NCBI RefSeq assembly: GCF_026262505.1
Contig: NC_067207.1
Span: 13,670,082-13,734,081, forward strand
Length of the DNA: 64,000 nt
Direction of reading: 5' to 3'
DNA from: Trichomonas vaginalis G3
Taxonomy: Eukaryota > Parabasalia > Trichomonadida > Trichomonadidae
Positions 1 through 8,514 of the stretch are shown here, piece after piece (position 1 is the stretch's first letter; every line of letters begins with the position of its first letter). The position numbers were made by a program, and so were the translations under genes. The notes below the pieces were generated by a model. It was not told where the DNA came from. It ran no database searches and was given only the letters and a program-made list of their open reading frames with translations.

Positions 1-1
1 T

Positions 2-904
2 CAAGGTGTCAAATGTGAAGTGTTGCAAGGATACTATTACGATGGAAACAGAGATATTAGAATAAGAGATGAAGTAAAGAAGTTGTTTGAGTTAAGGTTA
101 AAGTATAAGAAAGAAGGAAATCCTTTGCAAGAAAATATAAAGCTCATTCTGAACAGTATTTATGGCAAAACTATTCTATCTCCTATTGAGTCAAAAATAA
201 CCATAGTAAATGACAAAGATGCTATAAGATATGCCATCAGAAACTACAACCATATAGTGAAGTTCGAAGGTTTGGATGGTTCAGATAAAACTATTTTCAA
301 GCTAACGAAAAGCATTTGCAGACACTTTAACTTCTGTCCACTTGGTGTTAACATTCTGTCTATGTCGAAGAGAATAATGTGTGAAGTATTCTGTACTGCT
401 GAGGACTTAGGAATGGACATCTTTTATAGCGATACGGACAGTATGCATCTCTACAATGAAGATATCCCTCGTTTAGCTGAAGAGTTTGAGAAACGTTATG
501 GAAGAGTTCTCATTGGTAAAAACCTTGGTCAATTTCATAGCGACTTTGCAGAAATCACACCTGGAAAACAAAGTTTAGCATACAAGTCAATATTTTGTGG
601 AAAGAAGACTTACATAGACTTACTCACGAATGATTTAAATGAAGTTGCATTTCACTGCAGAATGAAAGGCGTGAAGCAAGATGTTATTGCTTTAACCGCT
701 AATGAAATGTTTCCTGACTCTGTTCAGTGTTTCTATGATGAAGATAAAGGTTTAATGGTTCCGCAAGGAACATATGACAAAGACTCTGAGTTCAGTTTAA
801 TGAAACTTTACAAAGCACTTTATGACGGTCAAGAGATTGGATTTGACTTATGTAAGTCATGTCAACCTTGCTTTGAAGAGAAGTTTAACTTCTATTCAGA
901 CTAA
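2..904 (+). CDS. family B DNA polymerase, C-terminal part (partial at window edge)
   Basis: The frame is open to the first bases of the window, so the gene begins upstream. Polymerase signatures in order: motif B-like LILNSIYGKT (near codon 55), motif C-like FYSDTDSMHL (near codon 145), then GKKTYIDLL and the KGVKQ thumb-type element. The protein would replicate the element. The order of motifs and the short spacing resemble protein-primed type B polymerases of Polintons and adenovirus-like elements. It is a different lineage from the polymerase at 62,856-64,000 and from the Maverick enzyme. It ends at TAA just before a block of GAGGTCAT repeats. Confidence 0.85.
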   Translation, partial: QGVKCEVLQGYYYDGNRDIRIRDEVKKLFELRLKYKKEGNPLQENIKLILNSIYGKTILSPIESKITIVNDKDAIRYAIRNYNHIVKFEGLDGSDKTIFKLTKSICRHFNFCPLGVNILSMSKRIMCEVFCTAEDLGMDIFYSDTDSMHLYNEDIPRLAEEFEKRYGRVLIGKNLGQFHSDFAEITPGKQSLAYKSIFCGKKTYIDLLTNDLNEVAFHCRMKGVKQDVIALTANEMFPDSVQCFYDEDKGLMVPQGTYDKDSEFSLMKLYKALYDGQEIGFDLCKSCQPCFEEKFNFYSD

Positions 905-931
905 GACTTCATTCATAAAAAGCTTAAGTTC

Positions 932-1035
932 TGAGGTCATGAATGAGAATAATGAGGTCATTTATTTTTGTCAGCAATGAGGTCATTCGTGATAAAAATA
1001 AAACTAGCGGCAAGGGCGAAGCCCATGTGGTCATT
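932..1035. repeat. four GGTCAT-type repeats and a GGGC-GAA-GCCC hairpin
   Basis: The polB 3' flank holds TGAGGTCAT at 932-940, 953-961 and 978-986 and a variant TGTGGTCAT at 1,026-1,034. Between the third and fourth is a perfect GC-rich hairpin (GGGC 1,014-1,017, loop GAA, GCCC 1,021-1,024). It lies between a plus-strand gene and a convergent minus-strand gene, so it could act in 3'-end formation. The hairpin belongs to the mini-hairpin family seen throughout the window. Confidence 0.6.
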
Positions 1036-1885
1036 TACAATACTGCGATGGTAGAGTTTAAGAGTTGTGCTTCAATGTAGAGACAGTCCTTATGGTCTGG
1101 AGGTAAGAACACTGGGCAGTTATGGTCATGAGTGGAGAACATGTCTATCCAAAACTCACGATTGAAGCCAGTTAATTTATAGTATTTAGGGTTAGGAAGT
1201 GGTGAAGTTCTTGTATGACCAATGAACTCATTTTCAACTCCCTTACTTAAGTTTGAATATAATATAGCTTGCTTTCTATCCCAAATGCCTGGAAATCTAA
1301 TTTCGGAAAAATCATTTTTCCTCGGAAGCATTGCATCATAATTGAAAACATTCTTGAAATCATCACTTGGTTCAGAGATTTGAAATCTTATACGTAATGG
1401 ATTTTTTTCTTTTTAGCTACTTCATTGAATGGTGAGAATACAATGAATTGACAGTCATGTGTTCCATCTTCATTTTACAAATTCGTAATGAAAGCTATTA
1501 ATCTTTCTACAATTCCTTCTTCTTTCAGTTGTGCAAGAAACTCACGTAAAGGCTGTAAAGTTTGTACTTCAATGTTAAACTTTTTTTGAAAATTTCATTA
1601 AATGTAATTATACAGTCTTCTAACGTCGTATCGTTTAAAGTATTTGTATATGTGAATGTTTTGGGCGCTTAAAGACTGTTCGTCATTTTCTATCTCGACT
1701 TGAAGTATAAAGTCAACCTTTCTGAAAGCACGTGTTATATACATAGATGTTATGCCAATGTACTTCTCTTCATTTATGTTCACAATCCAGTCTGTTGGAA
1801 ACTTAAACGTTACTCTGTTCCCCTTTATTTTGACGTCAGGGTTTTCACTACTGAACGCAACAGATAAAGGTATTTGTCTATACAT
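1035..1885 (-). pseudogene. broken VLE-1 gene, unknown function
   Basis: Minus-strand coding signal in two larger blocks (about 1,035-1,331 and 1,598-1,885) with coding-like sequence between. It appears to be one gene of about 280 codons, broken in a few places. The start at 1,885 is supported by a T-rich promoter-like motif (TTTTTATCCGA) immediately upstream. The N-terminal part is beta-rich in composition with alternating hydrophobic residues; no family was recognised. A minor structural protein is possible from its neighbourhood next to a capsid gene, but that is inference only. Confidence 0.5.
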
Positions 1886-1909
1886 TTAATTCGGATAAAA
1901 ATAAACCAT

Positions 1910-2168
1910 TTACTCTTTCTTTGCTTCAGCTTCTTTAGCTTTTGCTTCAGCTTCTTCTCTAGCTTTTTTCGCCAGTACTTGGGTTCTTTTGTCTTCCAGC
2001 AGCTAATGCAGCAAGTTGTTTTTCACTAAGTTTTCTCTTTGGTCTCTCTGGCTTTTGTTCTTGTTTTTGTTCCTTCAGTTCGGATAAAATTTGCTCACGA
2101 ATTTCTTTCTTCAATGCTTCAACATCTATGACCCCTTGGGTCTTGTCCGTAGGGCTTGTCTGAGTCAT
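1910..2168 (-). pseudogene. broken small basic coiled-coil gene
   Basis: Short charged protein with an N-terminal acidic-basic helix and the motif KRKLSEKQLAALAAGR, a basic patch often seen in small DNA-binding or virion proteins of large DNA viruses. A Lys/Glu/Ala-rich helical tail follows. One break is likely. The start at 2,168 is preferred over 2,189 because it lies at the usual distance from a TTTTTTATCTG motif. It is divergent from the gene at 2,214 and shares its short upstream region. Function unknown. Confidence 0.5.
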
Positions 2169-2213
2169 TTGACTGCAGATAAAAAACAAAATTAAAACTT
2201 TAACCGATGTAAA

Positions 2214-2648
2214 ATGAGCTTGTCAAAATCAGAGCGAGAGTCTATTATATTAAATGACGCAAGAGGAATACAACATCCTTTCTATTACGTAAGTCAGAGT
2301 AAAGATGGTAAAATATACGTAAGAAAAAGAAAGGTTCCATTAGCGAATGCAGAAAGCGACAACATTAAGGTGTATGGCAAGGGTGAAGTCCACGAAGCCC
2401 ATATAAAACCTTCTGTTCAAACTGAAAAGTCAATAGAACCAGAAGAAAAGAAGCCAGATGTACTTTCAATAACGAACCAAGAGCTTATTGCAAAGTTCGT
2501 GAATTTCATTGAAAAACAAACCGAGTCAAAGAACCCTGACCCACCAGTGAAAGAAGTTGAGACAAAAGAGAATGTACAGTTCATTGAAAATGTCAAGAAA
2601 CAACTTCCACCACGAATGCCAAGAAGAAGAGTGAGAATAATGAAGTAA
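2214..2648 (+). CDS. small basic VLE-1 protein, unknown
   Basis: 144 codons. The N-terminal half holds short hydrophobic strands and a basic cluster YVRKRKV near residue 35. The middle is rich in Lys, Glu and Pro, and the C-terminus is strongly basic (RMPRRRVRIMK). Composition suggests a nucleic-acid-binding or packaged virion protein. It lies 27 bases ahead of the capsid gene and is divergent from the gene at 1,910-2,168. No family recognised. Confidence 0.65.
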   Translation: MSLSKSERESIILNDARGIQHPFYYVSQSKDGKIYVRKRKVPLANAESDNIKVYGKGEVHEAHIKPSVQTEKSIEPEEKKPDVLSITNQELIAKFVNFIEKQTESKNPDPPVKEVETKENVQFIENVKKQLPPRMPRRRVRIMK

Positions 2649-2653
2649 ATAGA

Positions 2654-2666
2654 TATTTTTATCTGA
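2654..2666 (+). promoter_or_regulatory. VLE promoter-like motif TATTTTTATCTGA
   Basis: The motif lies 9 bases before the capsid ATG at 2,676. The same T-tract followed by ATYYGA occurs upstream of the genes starting at 1,885, 2,168 and 10,744, and looser T5AT forms precede 4,280, 5,063, 12,016 and 15,357. The constant spacing to the start codon and the sharing among unrelated genes support a late-promoter-type signal. The identity of the polymerase that reads it is unknown. Confidence 0.5.
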
Positions 2667-2675
2667 AGTAAATAC

Positions 2676-4202
2676 ATGCAGAACGAACAGCTAAACGAAT
2701 TTACTCCAGCAGAGCATATTCATCAGATTCGCTCATATTTCGATATCATAGACAATGCAGTTCAAATTGGTGACACTAATAGAAAATATTCTGACGCAAA
2801 GATTCCATCACAACCTGGAACTGCTAAAGATAACACATGGGTAACATTCAATCTCTCACCTCCTGGTGAAAATATGTTGGACCTTTACAATACATTCATT
2901 ACGTATAAAATGGAAGGTCAATTTATTGTAGATAAAGAAATTGGTTCAGGTTCCAATAAAACAAACCCACCAGGATTTTGGATTGGTTTCGATGACGCTT
3001 TCTATGCAGTTGCTGGATATCAAATCCTTGCAAATGGTCGTATCGTATATTCTCAAGACAACGCAAGAGAAGAAGCATATATAACTTCAAACTCACAAAC
3101 TACCGAACAAATAAAGAAAGTAGATGTTTTCTCAAAGACTCGACATGAAGATGTATGGAGTCATTCGGGAACATGCAGAACAGGACAAATTGTTAGTGGT
3201 CCAATTACAGCAGGAAAATCATTTGATTTTAAGCTTCGTTTAAGAATTCCTGTTAGAAGATTCCTTCCATTAGAAGCTATTCGATTTATTCCAGCTTTTG
3301 CAGGAAACATTCAGCTTAAAGTAAAGTTCAGTAGCGACGCCTTACAATGCACATCTATATCTGTAAATGATATCATTGCTTTCAATCCAACTCTTAAAGT
3401 TGCATTTGCTTCAGATTCAAATCCACCGACAAATAAATTTGTTCCATGGAATGAACCATTCACTATGATAACGAAGGCAGTAGAAGCTAGTGGAACAGTT
3501 ACTATTACAACTGTAACCCAGCAACTATTTCGAACAAAGATGGATTTTAATGAATGTTTCATTCATCCAAAGTCATTCTCTTTAGACCCTAACATTTATA
3601 CAGAACTTGTAGAACATTATACAAACGAGGCTTTATGTTTTCCTGTTAAAGTTATGGATTGGATTCCTATGGACGGTTCATTCTCAAAGAATACAGATAG
3701 TTCAAGTGCAACATTTACAGCAGCTTATACGCCTATTAATGTTAAAAGTATTTGGGCACTATTTAGAAAGAAAGACAACTATTATGTTAATTTTGAGAAC
3801 CCTAAGTTTAAATATCTTCAGCTTTCCATGGGAGCTTATGGAAATATGCCTGCAGAACCTGAAAAATCATATGGACCTGTATTTTATGAAATGGTTGCGA
3901 ACGCTTGCAATACAAACAATGATATGATAGGATTTAATGAAGATGTTATGAGGTCATTGGTGGATGATGGTAGTGTGGAACATAAATGGGATAGCTATGA
4001 CAACACACATTTCTTATGTGGTTTTCCAACAGAAGTGGACTTTTGCTTCCAGCAAGGTCAAACATCTACTGCTCCAATAACATACAAATTGTCTGTTAAA
4101 GGACCTATTGAACTAGCAACTGAAAATGTACCAAAGCCACTTATTGGATTTATGAGGGATTGTTGCTTTGCCATTCAGGTGCGTGCTAATGGCATCCCAT
4201 AA
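2676..4202 (+). CDS. major capsid protein candidate, double-jelly-roll type
   Basis: 508 codons, apparently whole. The protein is beta-rich throughout, with two halves separated by a loop-rich middle. The segment LRLRIPVRRFLPLEAIRF near residues 190-207, followed by a strand pattern ending in KVKFSS, is paralleled in the second capsid candidate of this element (LKLRVPLSSFLIFRFLRYL at about 14.7 kb). Length and strand pattern fit double-jelly-roll major capsid proteins of Polinton-like viruses. It would form the icosahedral shell. The call rests on pattern and context, not on a profile search. It is flanked by small structural-type genes on the same strand. Confidence 0.65.
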   Translation: MQNEQLNEFTPAEHIHQIRSYFDIIDNAVQIGDTNRKYSDAKIPSQPGTAKDNTWVTFNLSPPGENMLDLYNTFITYKMEGQFIVDKEIGSGSNKTNPPGFWIGFDDAFYAVAGYQILANGRIVYSQDNAREEAYITSNSQTTEQIKKVDVFSKTRHEDVWSHSGTCRTGQIVSGPITAGKSFDFKLRLRIPVRRFLPLEAIRFIPAFAGNIQLKVKFSSDALQCTSISVNDIIAFNPTLKVAFASDSNPPTNKFVPWNEPFTMITKAVEASGTVTITTVTQQLFRTKMDFNECFIHPKSFSLDPNIYTELVEHYTNEALCFPVKVMDWIPMDGSFSKNTDSSSATFTAAYTPINVKSIWALFRKKDNYYVNFENPKFKYLQLSMGAYGNMPAEPEKSYGPVFYEMVANACNTNNDMIGFNEDVMRSLVDDGSVEHKWDSYDNTHFLCGFPTEVDFCFQQGQTSTAPITYKLSVKGPIELATENVPKPLIGFMRDCCFAIQVRANGIP

Positions 4203-4279
4203 TAAGATTAGATGACTATAACTTAGCTACGGACGACAGTGAGGAATAAAGGATGAACGTTTATTTTTAAAGCTTATAA

Positions 4280-4720
4280 ATGAGTTCTTCATCAAGCTCT
4301 CGTGAACCTTCACCATCTATGAAACAAACTTTACCAAACGATTATGGAGCACCTATTGAATATTTCTTACGAGCTGCACAATGGCAAAGAGCAGTCTCAC
4401 CAAGGTTAGGTGTTCCACCAGCTCCTGTCAAAAATAGCATTTGGTCAAGTCCTTATATAAGATATGGTCTCCCACTAGGTTTGCTAGCTACAGCAGGAGC
4501 AGTTATGATGTTGAAAAGAAACAAAGCAAATGTTGTAAATAATACTGAAGTAGCTGAAGTTAAACAAACTCCGACACCTTCACAAGCAAAACCTTCAATG
4601 ACTCCTGAACCTATGAAAGTACAAACTCCTGTTCAAAAGTCAACTCCTAAACCGACTCCAACATTTAAACCAGAACCTACTCCTCAAATAAATCGTAAAA
4701 CTCCTGTGTTTCCTTACTGA
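4280..4720 (+). CDS. single-pass membrane virion-type protein
   Basis: 146 codons. A Ser-rich N-terminus is followed by a clear membrane segment near residues 55-73 (GLPLGLLATAGAVMMLK) and a basic stop-transfer KRNK. The tail is rich in Pro, Thr and Lys (repeats of TPKPTP type). Such anchored proteins with extended tails are common in internal-membrane viruses. It follows the capsid gene by 77 bases, with a T-rich motif before ATG. Function inferred from context only. Confidence 0.65.
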   Translation: MSSSSSSREPSPSMKQTLPNDYGAPIEYFLRAAQWQRAVSPRLGVPPAPVKNSIWSSPYIRYGLPLGLLATAGAVMMLKRNKANVVNNTEVAEVKQTPTPSQAKPSMTPEPMKVQTPVQKSTPKPTPTFKPEPTPQINRKTPVFPY

Positions 4721-4768
4721 AAAAATAACGTTATTTTTATTTAATATTAAAATTTTTATTTGATTGAA

Positions 4769-4986
4769 ATGACGACTAAAGTCACTGAAGCAATGAAACA
4801 AAAGTTTTTGGTAGAATACATTAAATCAGGACTATTCCAGAAGGTTTTTACGTTCATACTATGAAGGATGGTAGAGTTCAGTTTAGAAAGATAAAGCAAC
4901 CATTAGATAAAGAAGGAATTTTGAGAAAGATTAAACTTCATGAGGACAACATTGCTGAACTTAAGAAGAAGCTAGAAGAGTTATAA
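4769..4986 (+). pseudogene. broken small VLE-1 gene
   Basis: Starts with ATG after a TTTTTATTTGA-type promoter motif and would end at TAA 4,984-4,986. The length is about 70 codons with about one break. The last third is a Lys/Glu-rich amphipathic helix (ELKKKLEEL at the end). Its start region (MTTK/MTKT) and upstream sequence resemble the next gene at 5,063, suggesting related promoters or a small paralogous pair. Function unknown. Confidence 0.45.
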
Positions 4987-5062
4987 AGTAATGAGAACGT
5001 TTATGTTATGAGAAATTTTTAACGTTAGTTTTATTTTTACTGAAAATTTTTATTTGGATGTA

Positions 5063-5383
5063 ATGACGAAAACTATTGAGATAACAAACTACAACGGTCA
5101 TGAGTTCAAGAATTTGTTCTTCGTTCCTCGTGAAAATACATTCTATCAGATACGAGGGAGAAAGGGTAAAGTTAGTTTGAGCGTTTACGATAACAAACAT
5201 AATGGGAGATATATAAAAGCAATAGATACAAACGGTAAGCGTGTTTCATTAGCTTTGTCAAAACTTACATACATTTATTTTGACAGTGACTTTGACCTAT
5301 ATGAAGAAGAAAGTGAGTCAGAAGATTATGAGCTGTTATGTGAAGCACAGCAATGGGAGGAGTTGCAATACTTTTGTAAGTGA
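5063..5383 (+). CDS. small acidic-tailed VLE-1 protein
   Basis: 106 codons when started at the second ATG (5,063), chosen because its distance to the T-rich motif matches the gene at 4,769; 5,054 is the alternative. The N-terminal 75 residues form a compact beta-rich block with aromatic residues. The C-terminus is very acidic (EEESESEDYE). No family recognised. It is the last gene of the plus-strand run and converges on the gene ending at 5,564. Confidence 0.6.
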   Translation: MTKTIEITNYNGHEFKNLFFVPRENTFYQIRGRKGKVSLSVYDNKHNGRYIKAIDTNGKRVSLALSKLTYIYFDSDFDLYEEESESEDYELLCEAQQWEELQYFCK

Positions 5384-5507
5384 GAACGTTTATTTTTTAC
5401 ATTAGTGAGGTGAAGTGGTCGGTGGTTTTGTAAATATTTAAGGTTAAGTTAGTGTTGTCGTTTGTGTTGTAAAATATACGTTAACGGTTTTGTAAAGTGT
5501 CAAATTC

Positions 5508-5556
5508 ACAAGTATTGGGTAAGGAGGCGCGCAGTGTCTCCGTACCCATGACTTGT
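5508..5556. terminator. long interrupted hairpin between convergent genes
   Basis: Arms ACAAGT/ACTTGT, GGGTA/TACCC and GGAG/CTCC pair around an 11-base GC-rich loop (GCGCGCAGTGT), giving about 15 base pairs with two small internal loops. It sits in the 180-base gap between a plus-strand and a minus-strand transcription unit, a natural place for a bidirectional 3'-end signal. The rest of the gap holds no gene. Confidence 0.5.
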
Positions 5557-5563
5557 ATACTAA

Positions 5564-6148
5564 CTAACCGCGATTCCGAAGGTTAAGGTTCAAGTGTCCC
5601 AAGTTGTTGAGGACTGGGGTAAGAACCTTGCCTGTCTCCTTGTTGCGGATTTGGTATGGGTAAGGTTGGGAAATTTCGTAACCGTCATCGGCAACAAGGG
5701 TTGCCCATGTAGCGGCTTCAGGAACTTCTTCTTCTTCTTCCTCTTCTTCTTCGTGTTTCTTTTCTTCCTCTTCTTCCTCGACAATTCCTTCTTCAATTTG
5801 GTACTCACGAAGTACGGTGTTGCATGTTCTGTCCTTTCCGAGTACCTTCCAGATGGCGTCTATCTCTTCGAAGAAACGGTAGATGAGTCTGGCAAGGTCT
5901 CGGTTCTCTCTCTCGTAATTGCGCAACGATTCTGAGAAATCGTTCAGGCATTTCTCATTGGAAGCTTGGTTCATGAGGACATCGGCTTTGAGATTGGTCA
6001 TCTCTGTCATAAGACTACTTTGGAGAGTCTTAATGGTGTTTGTCAGATGAGCTTTCAATTGGGCAATTTGAATTTGAATTGGGCGCTTGTCTGGCAACCT
6101 TGAAAGGACATCTGCCATTGTGTTCGGCTTCGGTGCTTGTTCGGACAT
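5564..6148 (-). CDS. coiled-coil protein with poly-Glu tract
   Basis: 194 codons. Residues 25-110 form long amphipathic helices with heptad-like hydrophobics (QIAQLKAHLTNTIKTL region). Residues 125-142 are an almost pure Glu/Lys tract, and the C-terminus is more ordered (YEISQPYPYQIRNKETG). Minus-strand coding is preferred over the opposite plus frame, which is a poly-Phe shadow of the Glu tract. Its start lies 32 bases after the stop of the upstream gene at 6,181, so the two may form one unit. Function unknown; a scaffold or tail-type component is possible. Confidence 0.6.
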   Translation of the reverse strand: MSEQAPKPNTMADVLSRLPDKRPIQIQIAQLKAHLTNTIKTLQSSLMTEMTNLKADVLMNQASNEKCLNDFSESLRNYERENRDLARLIYRFFEEIDAIWKVLGKDRTCNTVLREYQIEEGIVEEEEEEKKHEEEEEEEEEVPEAATWATLVADDGYEISQPYPYQIRNKETGKVLTPVLNNLGHLNLNLRNRG

Positions 6149-6180
6149 CGAAAAAATGAAGTGGTTTGAGAATGACGGTT

Positions 6181-6765
6181 TTACTTCAAAAAACTGGTTA
6201 TGACAGTTAAGTCATACAACAAGTTTAAAATAATATCTTGCTCTTCTTCTGAACGTTTGTTGTCTCTTCCGATAAAAGTTTCGAACATGAGAACCAAAAA
6301 AAGTTTTTTGAGATTGCGGAAGAGTTCAGGCAAACGTTCATATTCTGGATATATTGGGAGCAGTTCAAAACATCTGAGCTGACTTTCGGACAAAATTGGG
6401 ACAATGTCAGAAAATTCATCTTTGGTCGGACTGCTTGAAGGTAAGTCCCTTACATGTAAGTAGCTCTGGTAAAGACTTCTCATTTCTGCTAACTTCTGGA
6501 GTATAGCTTCGTAATTTAAGAGTTTTAATTTTAATTGTCTTATTCCTCTCTTGACATCTAAACGGTAAGTATCCATGAGGTCAAGAGTAGCTTTGGTAGC
6601 TTTAAGTGGAGCTATCTCTTCTTTGACTTGTGCAATTTTGGTTGCAATTGTGGTTTGAGCTCCTTCAAGTTCGCCGTCTATGTCGTTCTCAACACCTTCA
6701 ACCATAGCTTGAAACTCTTCATCGGTCCATTGAGTTTGGTGTGGGACGAATTTAACTTGCTTCAT
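6181..6765 (-). CDS. helical VLE-1 protein, unknown
   Basis: 194 codons, mostly alpha-helical, with heptad-like Leu/Ile spacing between residues 30 and 100 and a hydrophobic C-terminal helix (LFRNLKKLFLVLMFETF). No signal peptide or known motif. It has the same length as the neighbouring 5,564-6,148 protein and is in tandem with it, but shows no obvious sequence similarity. The A-rich DNA before the ATG is typical of this element. Absent from the inverted VLE-2 copy. Confidence 0.6.
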   Translation of the reverse strand: MKQVKFVPHQTQWTDEEFQAMVEGVENDIDGELEGAQTTIATKIAQVKEEIAPLKATKATLDLMDTYRLDVKRGIRQLKLKLLNYEAILQKLAEMRSLYQSYLHVRDLPSSSPTKDEFSDIVPILSESQLRCFELLPIYPEYERLPELFRNLKKLFLVLMFETFIGRDNKRSEEEQDIILNLLYDLTVITSFLK

Positions 6766-6788
6766 TCAAAAAATGAAAAAAAATGTTT

Positions 6789-6992
6789 TTACTCTAAATG
6801 TGCCATGTATATGGCTATAAGAAACTTACCAGAAGGCTTCTTCTTCACACAAGTCTCTGGTAACTTGAGAGTTCTTGTTGGAGTTGGGTCTGGAATTTCA
6901 ATTCTTGCCACCATAAACTGTGTATTGACCGAACTTGCATTTGCAGGAAGACCGGTCACTACAAGGTTCACAGTTGAAATAGTTGTACTCAT
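6789..6992 (-). CDS. small VLE-1 protein, unknown
   Basis: 67 codons, in tandem with the genes at 5,564 and 6,181 with a 23-base gap. Beta-rich N-terminal half (TVNLVVTGLPANASSVNTQF) and a basic C-terminal third. A TTTTTAC-type motif lies upstream of the ATG. A longer plus-strand frame overlaps it, but the strand, spacing and promoter favour the minus-strand gene. No family recognised. Confidence 0.45.
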   Translation of the reverse strand: MSTTISTVNLVVTGLPANASSVNTQFMVARIEIPDPTPTRTLKLPETCVKKKPSGKFLIAIYMAHLE

Positions 6993-7049
6993 ACCTGGTG
7001 AGTACGAGTGTGAGTAAAAACATAAAAAAAGTGAGTTAAAATGAGATGT

Positions 7050-7424
7050 TTACTGAACTGGCTGAATGTCGCCTTCACAGGTTATGTAGAACGGCTGACC
7101 AGAGAAGTGAAGGAGAGACTGAATTGCCAATTTCATATGGGGTAGGGGGTTCTCCTTGTTTGGTATTTTTATCCAAGGACGTTTGTTTAGGAACTTAACA
7201 AGAGCTTCTCTTTTGGCGTCCTTTATGCCATCGTAGGCTGTCCCGTCTGGTATTTGAATTGGAATTCCAGTCGAAGTCTCGAGCTGAAGTGTAGACCTTC
7301 CAGAAATAGTGATGAACTTGATCTTGGGCTTCATTACCTTGCGCAAGTAGTCTTTTACGCAGTCGTTAATTTCAATTAGGTAAATTGCCTCGTCAAGTCT
7401 TTCTTGCATTCCAAGTTCTTCCAT
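7050..7424 (-). CDS. small VLE-1 protein beside the 22-bp hairpin array
   Basis: About 124 codons from ATG 7,424 (7,409 is an alternative). The frame is open further upstream, but that part only reads through the 22-bp repeats and is unlikely to be coding. The protein has an N-terminal helix (DEAIYLIEINDCVKDYL), a beta-rich middle (IKFITISGRSTLQLETSTG) and a short Lys-rich C-terminal half. No family recognised. It is divergent from the gene at 7,672, with the repeat array as their shared intergenic region. Confidence 0.55.
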   Translation of the reverse strand: MEELGMQERLDEAIYLIEINDCVKDYLRKVMKPKIKFITISGRSTLQLETSTGIPIQIPDGTAYDGIKDAKREALVKFLNKRPWIKIPNKENPLPHMKLAIQSLLHFSGQPFYITCEGDIQPVQ

Positions 7425-7425
7425 C

Positions 7426-7664
7426 CGACAGGAAAATATTTTCCCGACAAAGGGAAAAATTTTTCCTTCCGACAGGAAAAGTTTTTCCTTCCGACAGGAA
7501 AAGTTTTTCCTTCCGACAGGAAGAACTCTTCCAGTTGTCCGTCCGTAAACCATTCAAATTTTCGAAAATTGAGAACTTTTTGGTCGAACTTCAGAAAAAG
7601 TTTTTCCTTCCGACAGGAAAAGTTTTTCCTTCCGACAGGAAAAATTTTTCCTTCCGACAGGACA
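7426..7664. repeat. 22-bp self-complementary tandem repeats (two blocks)
   Basis: Block one (7,426-7,520) and block two (7,597-7,663) consist of 22-bp units made of TTCCGAC, AGGAAAA and TTTTCCT. Each unit can fold two ways: AGGAAAA with the following TTTTCCT, or TTCCT with the following AGGAA around TCCGAC. The blocks are separated by about 75 bases that include the perfect 14-base palindrome AATTTTCGAAAATT. The array lies between two divergent genes. The VLE-2 copy (57,100-57,480) has more units. Confidence 0.85.
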
Positions 7665-7671
7665 CAAACGG

Positions 7672-8250
7672 ATGACTGACGTTCCTCTTCCTGAATGCCT
7701 TCCAAAGCCAGAAGAACCGAAAGCTGCAGAACCACAACAGTCTCCTCAGCAACCTCAGTTCCAGCAAGTACCTCCGAATTACTACCAATTTCCACCTCAA
7801 GGTTACTACCCACCACAAGGCTTCCCGAACTACCTTCCTCAGCCTATGCCTTACTTCCCCAACCCTTGGATGTTTATGCAAACCCCTGCCCCACAATTCC
7901 AATCTCAATCGAAGAGAGACCAAGACTTCGAAGAAGGTCTGAACCGCTTACGCAAAGAGTATGCTACAGCTCCAATGGAAGACGACAGGCTTTCAGTCTC
8001 TTCCCTCAAATCGACCGATTCGACTCGTACCACAGATTCGGTTCGTGACCGTGAAGACTACCTCAAGCAGTCTGAGAGACTCTTCATCCTACAACCATTT
8101 ACAGTTGGAGCTCTCAAGAACATGCGCAATTACGAAGGTCAGACACCAGCTGGAGACCGCAAAACAGACGTACTCGCAAGAGCCGTCCAGCTCGTCAAAA
8201 CAAAGACGGAGATAGTCGACTTCATACTTGCAGCTTGCCCTTACAAGTAA
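7672..8250 (+). CDS. Pro/Gln/Tyr-rich protein with folded C-terminus
   Basis: 192 codons, starting directly after the repeat array. Residues 1-80 are low-complexity and rich in Pro, Gln, Tyr and Phe (FPPQGYYPPQGFP). Residues 85-130 are Ser/Arg-rich, and the last 60 form a helical domain (ERLFILQPFTVGALKNMR...). This disordered-plus-helical layout suggests an assembly or scaffold protein; no family was recognised. Only the first 20 or so codons survive in VLE-2 (near 57,091), so the inverted copy has lost the rest. Confidence 0.6.
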   Translation: MTDVPLPECLPKPEEPKAAEPQQSPQQPQFQQVPPNYYQFPPQGYYPPQGFPNYLPQPMPYFPNPWMFMQTPAPQFQSQSKRDQDFEEGLNRLRKEYATAPMEDDRLSVSSLKSTDSTRTTDSVRDREDYLKQSERLFILQPFTVGALKNMRNYEGQTPAGDRKTDVLARAVQLVKTKTEIVDFILAACPYK

Positions 8251-8278
8251 AAAAATAAACAATTACGAATTAAACTTT

Positions 8279-8479
8279 TTACTCTTTCTTTTCTGAGTTG
8301 TTTAGAGCTGGTTTCTCTTGTAGAAACCTTTCGTACTCTTCCATGGTTATGTAATTGCGAATTTGGTACGCAATTCCAGGTTCGTTGTTTTTGAACCTTA
8401 CGTATGTAACGCTTCCATCCTCCTCAGGGAAGTAAGCTGCTAACATCTGACCAAGTTTTCTCGGTGACTCGGAGCTCAT
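8279..8479 (-). CDS. small VLE-1 protein, unknown
   Basis: 66 codons. Compact sequence with aromatic and acidic residues (AAYFPEEDGSVTYVRF) and a charged C-terminal helix (MEEYERFLQEKP). It is convergent with the gene at 7,672. The motif GIAYQIRNYITMEEYE shares the feature YQIRN with the C-terminal part of the 5,564 protein (YPYQIRNKETG), a possible weak paralogy. No known family. Confidence 0.5.
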   Translation of the reverse strand: MSSESPRKLGQMLAAYFPEEDGSVTYVRFKNNEPGIAYQIRNYITMEEYERFLQEKPALNNSEKKE

Positions 8480-8514
8480 AAAAATGTTACTTTTTAAACG
8501 TTAAGTTTTTAGTC

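Noticed and set aside
5594-5935. Plus-strand frame rich in Phe/Leu
   Set aside because: It is the antisense shadow of the poly-Glu tract in the minus-strand coiled-coil gene and has no start motif.
7426-7664. CRISPR-like array
   Set aside because: Units are directly contiguous 22-mers without unique spacers, and the genome is eukaryotic; they are self-complementary tandem repeats.
7376-7923. Overlapping long frames reading through the 22-bp repeats (and the same at 56,902-57,653)
   Set aside because: All six frames are open because the unit lacks stops; the proteins are pure repeat (FPVGRKNFSC-type) and start nowhere near a promoter motif.
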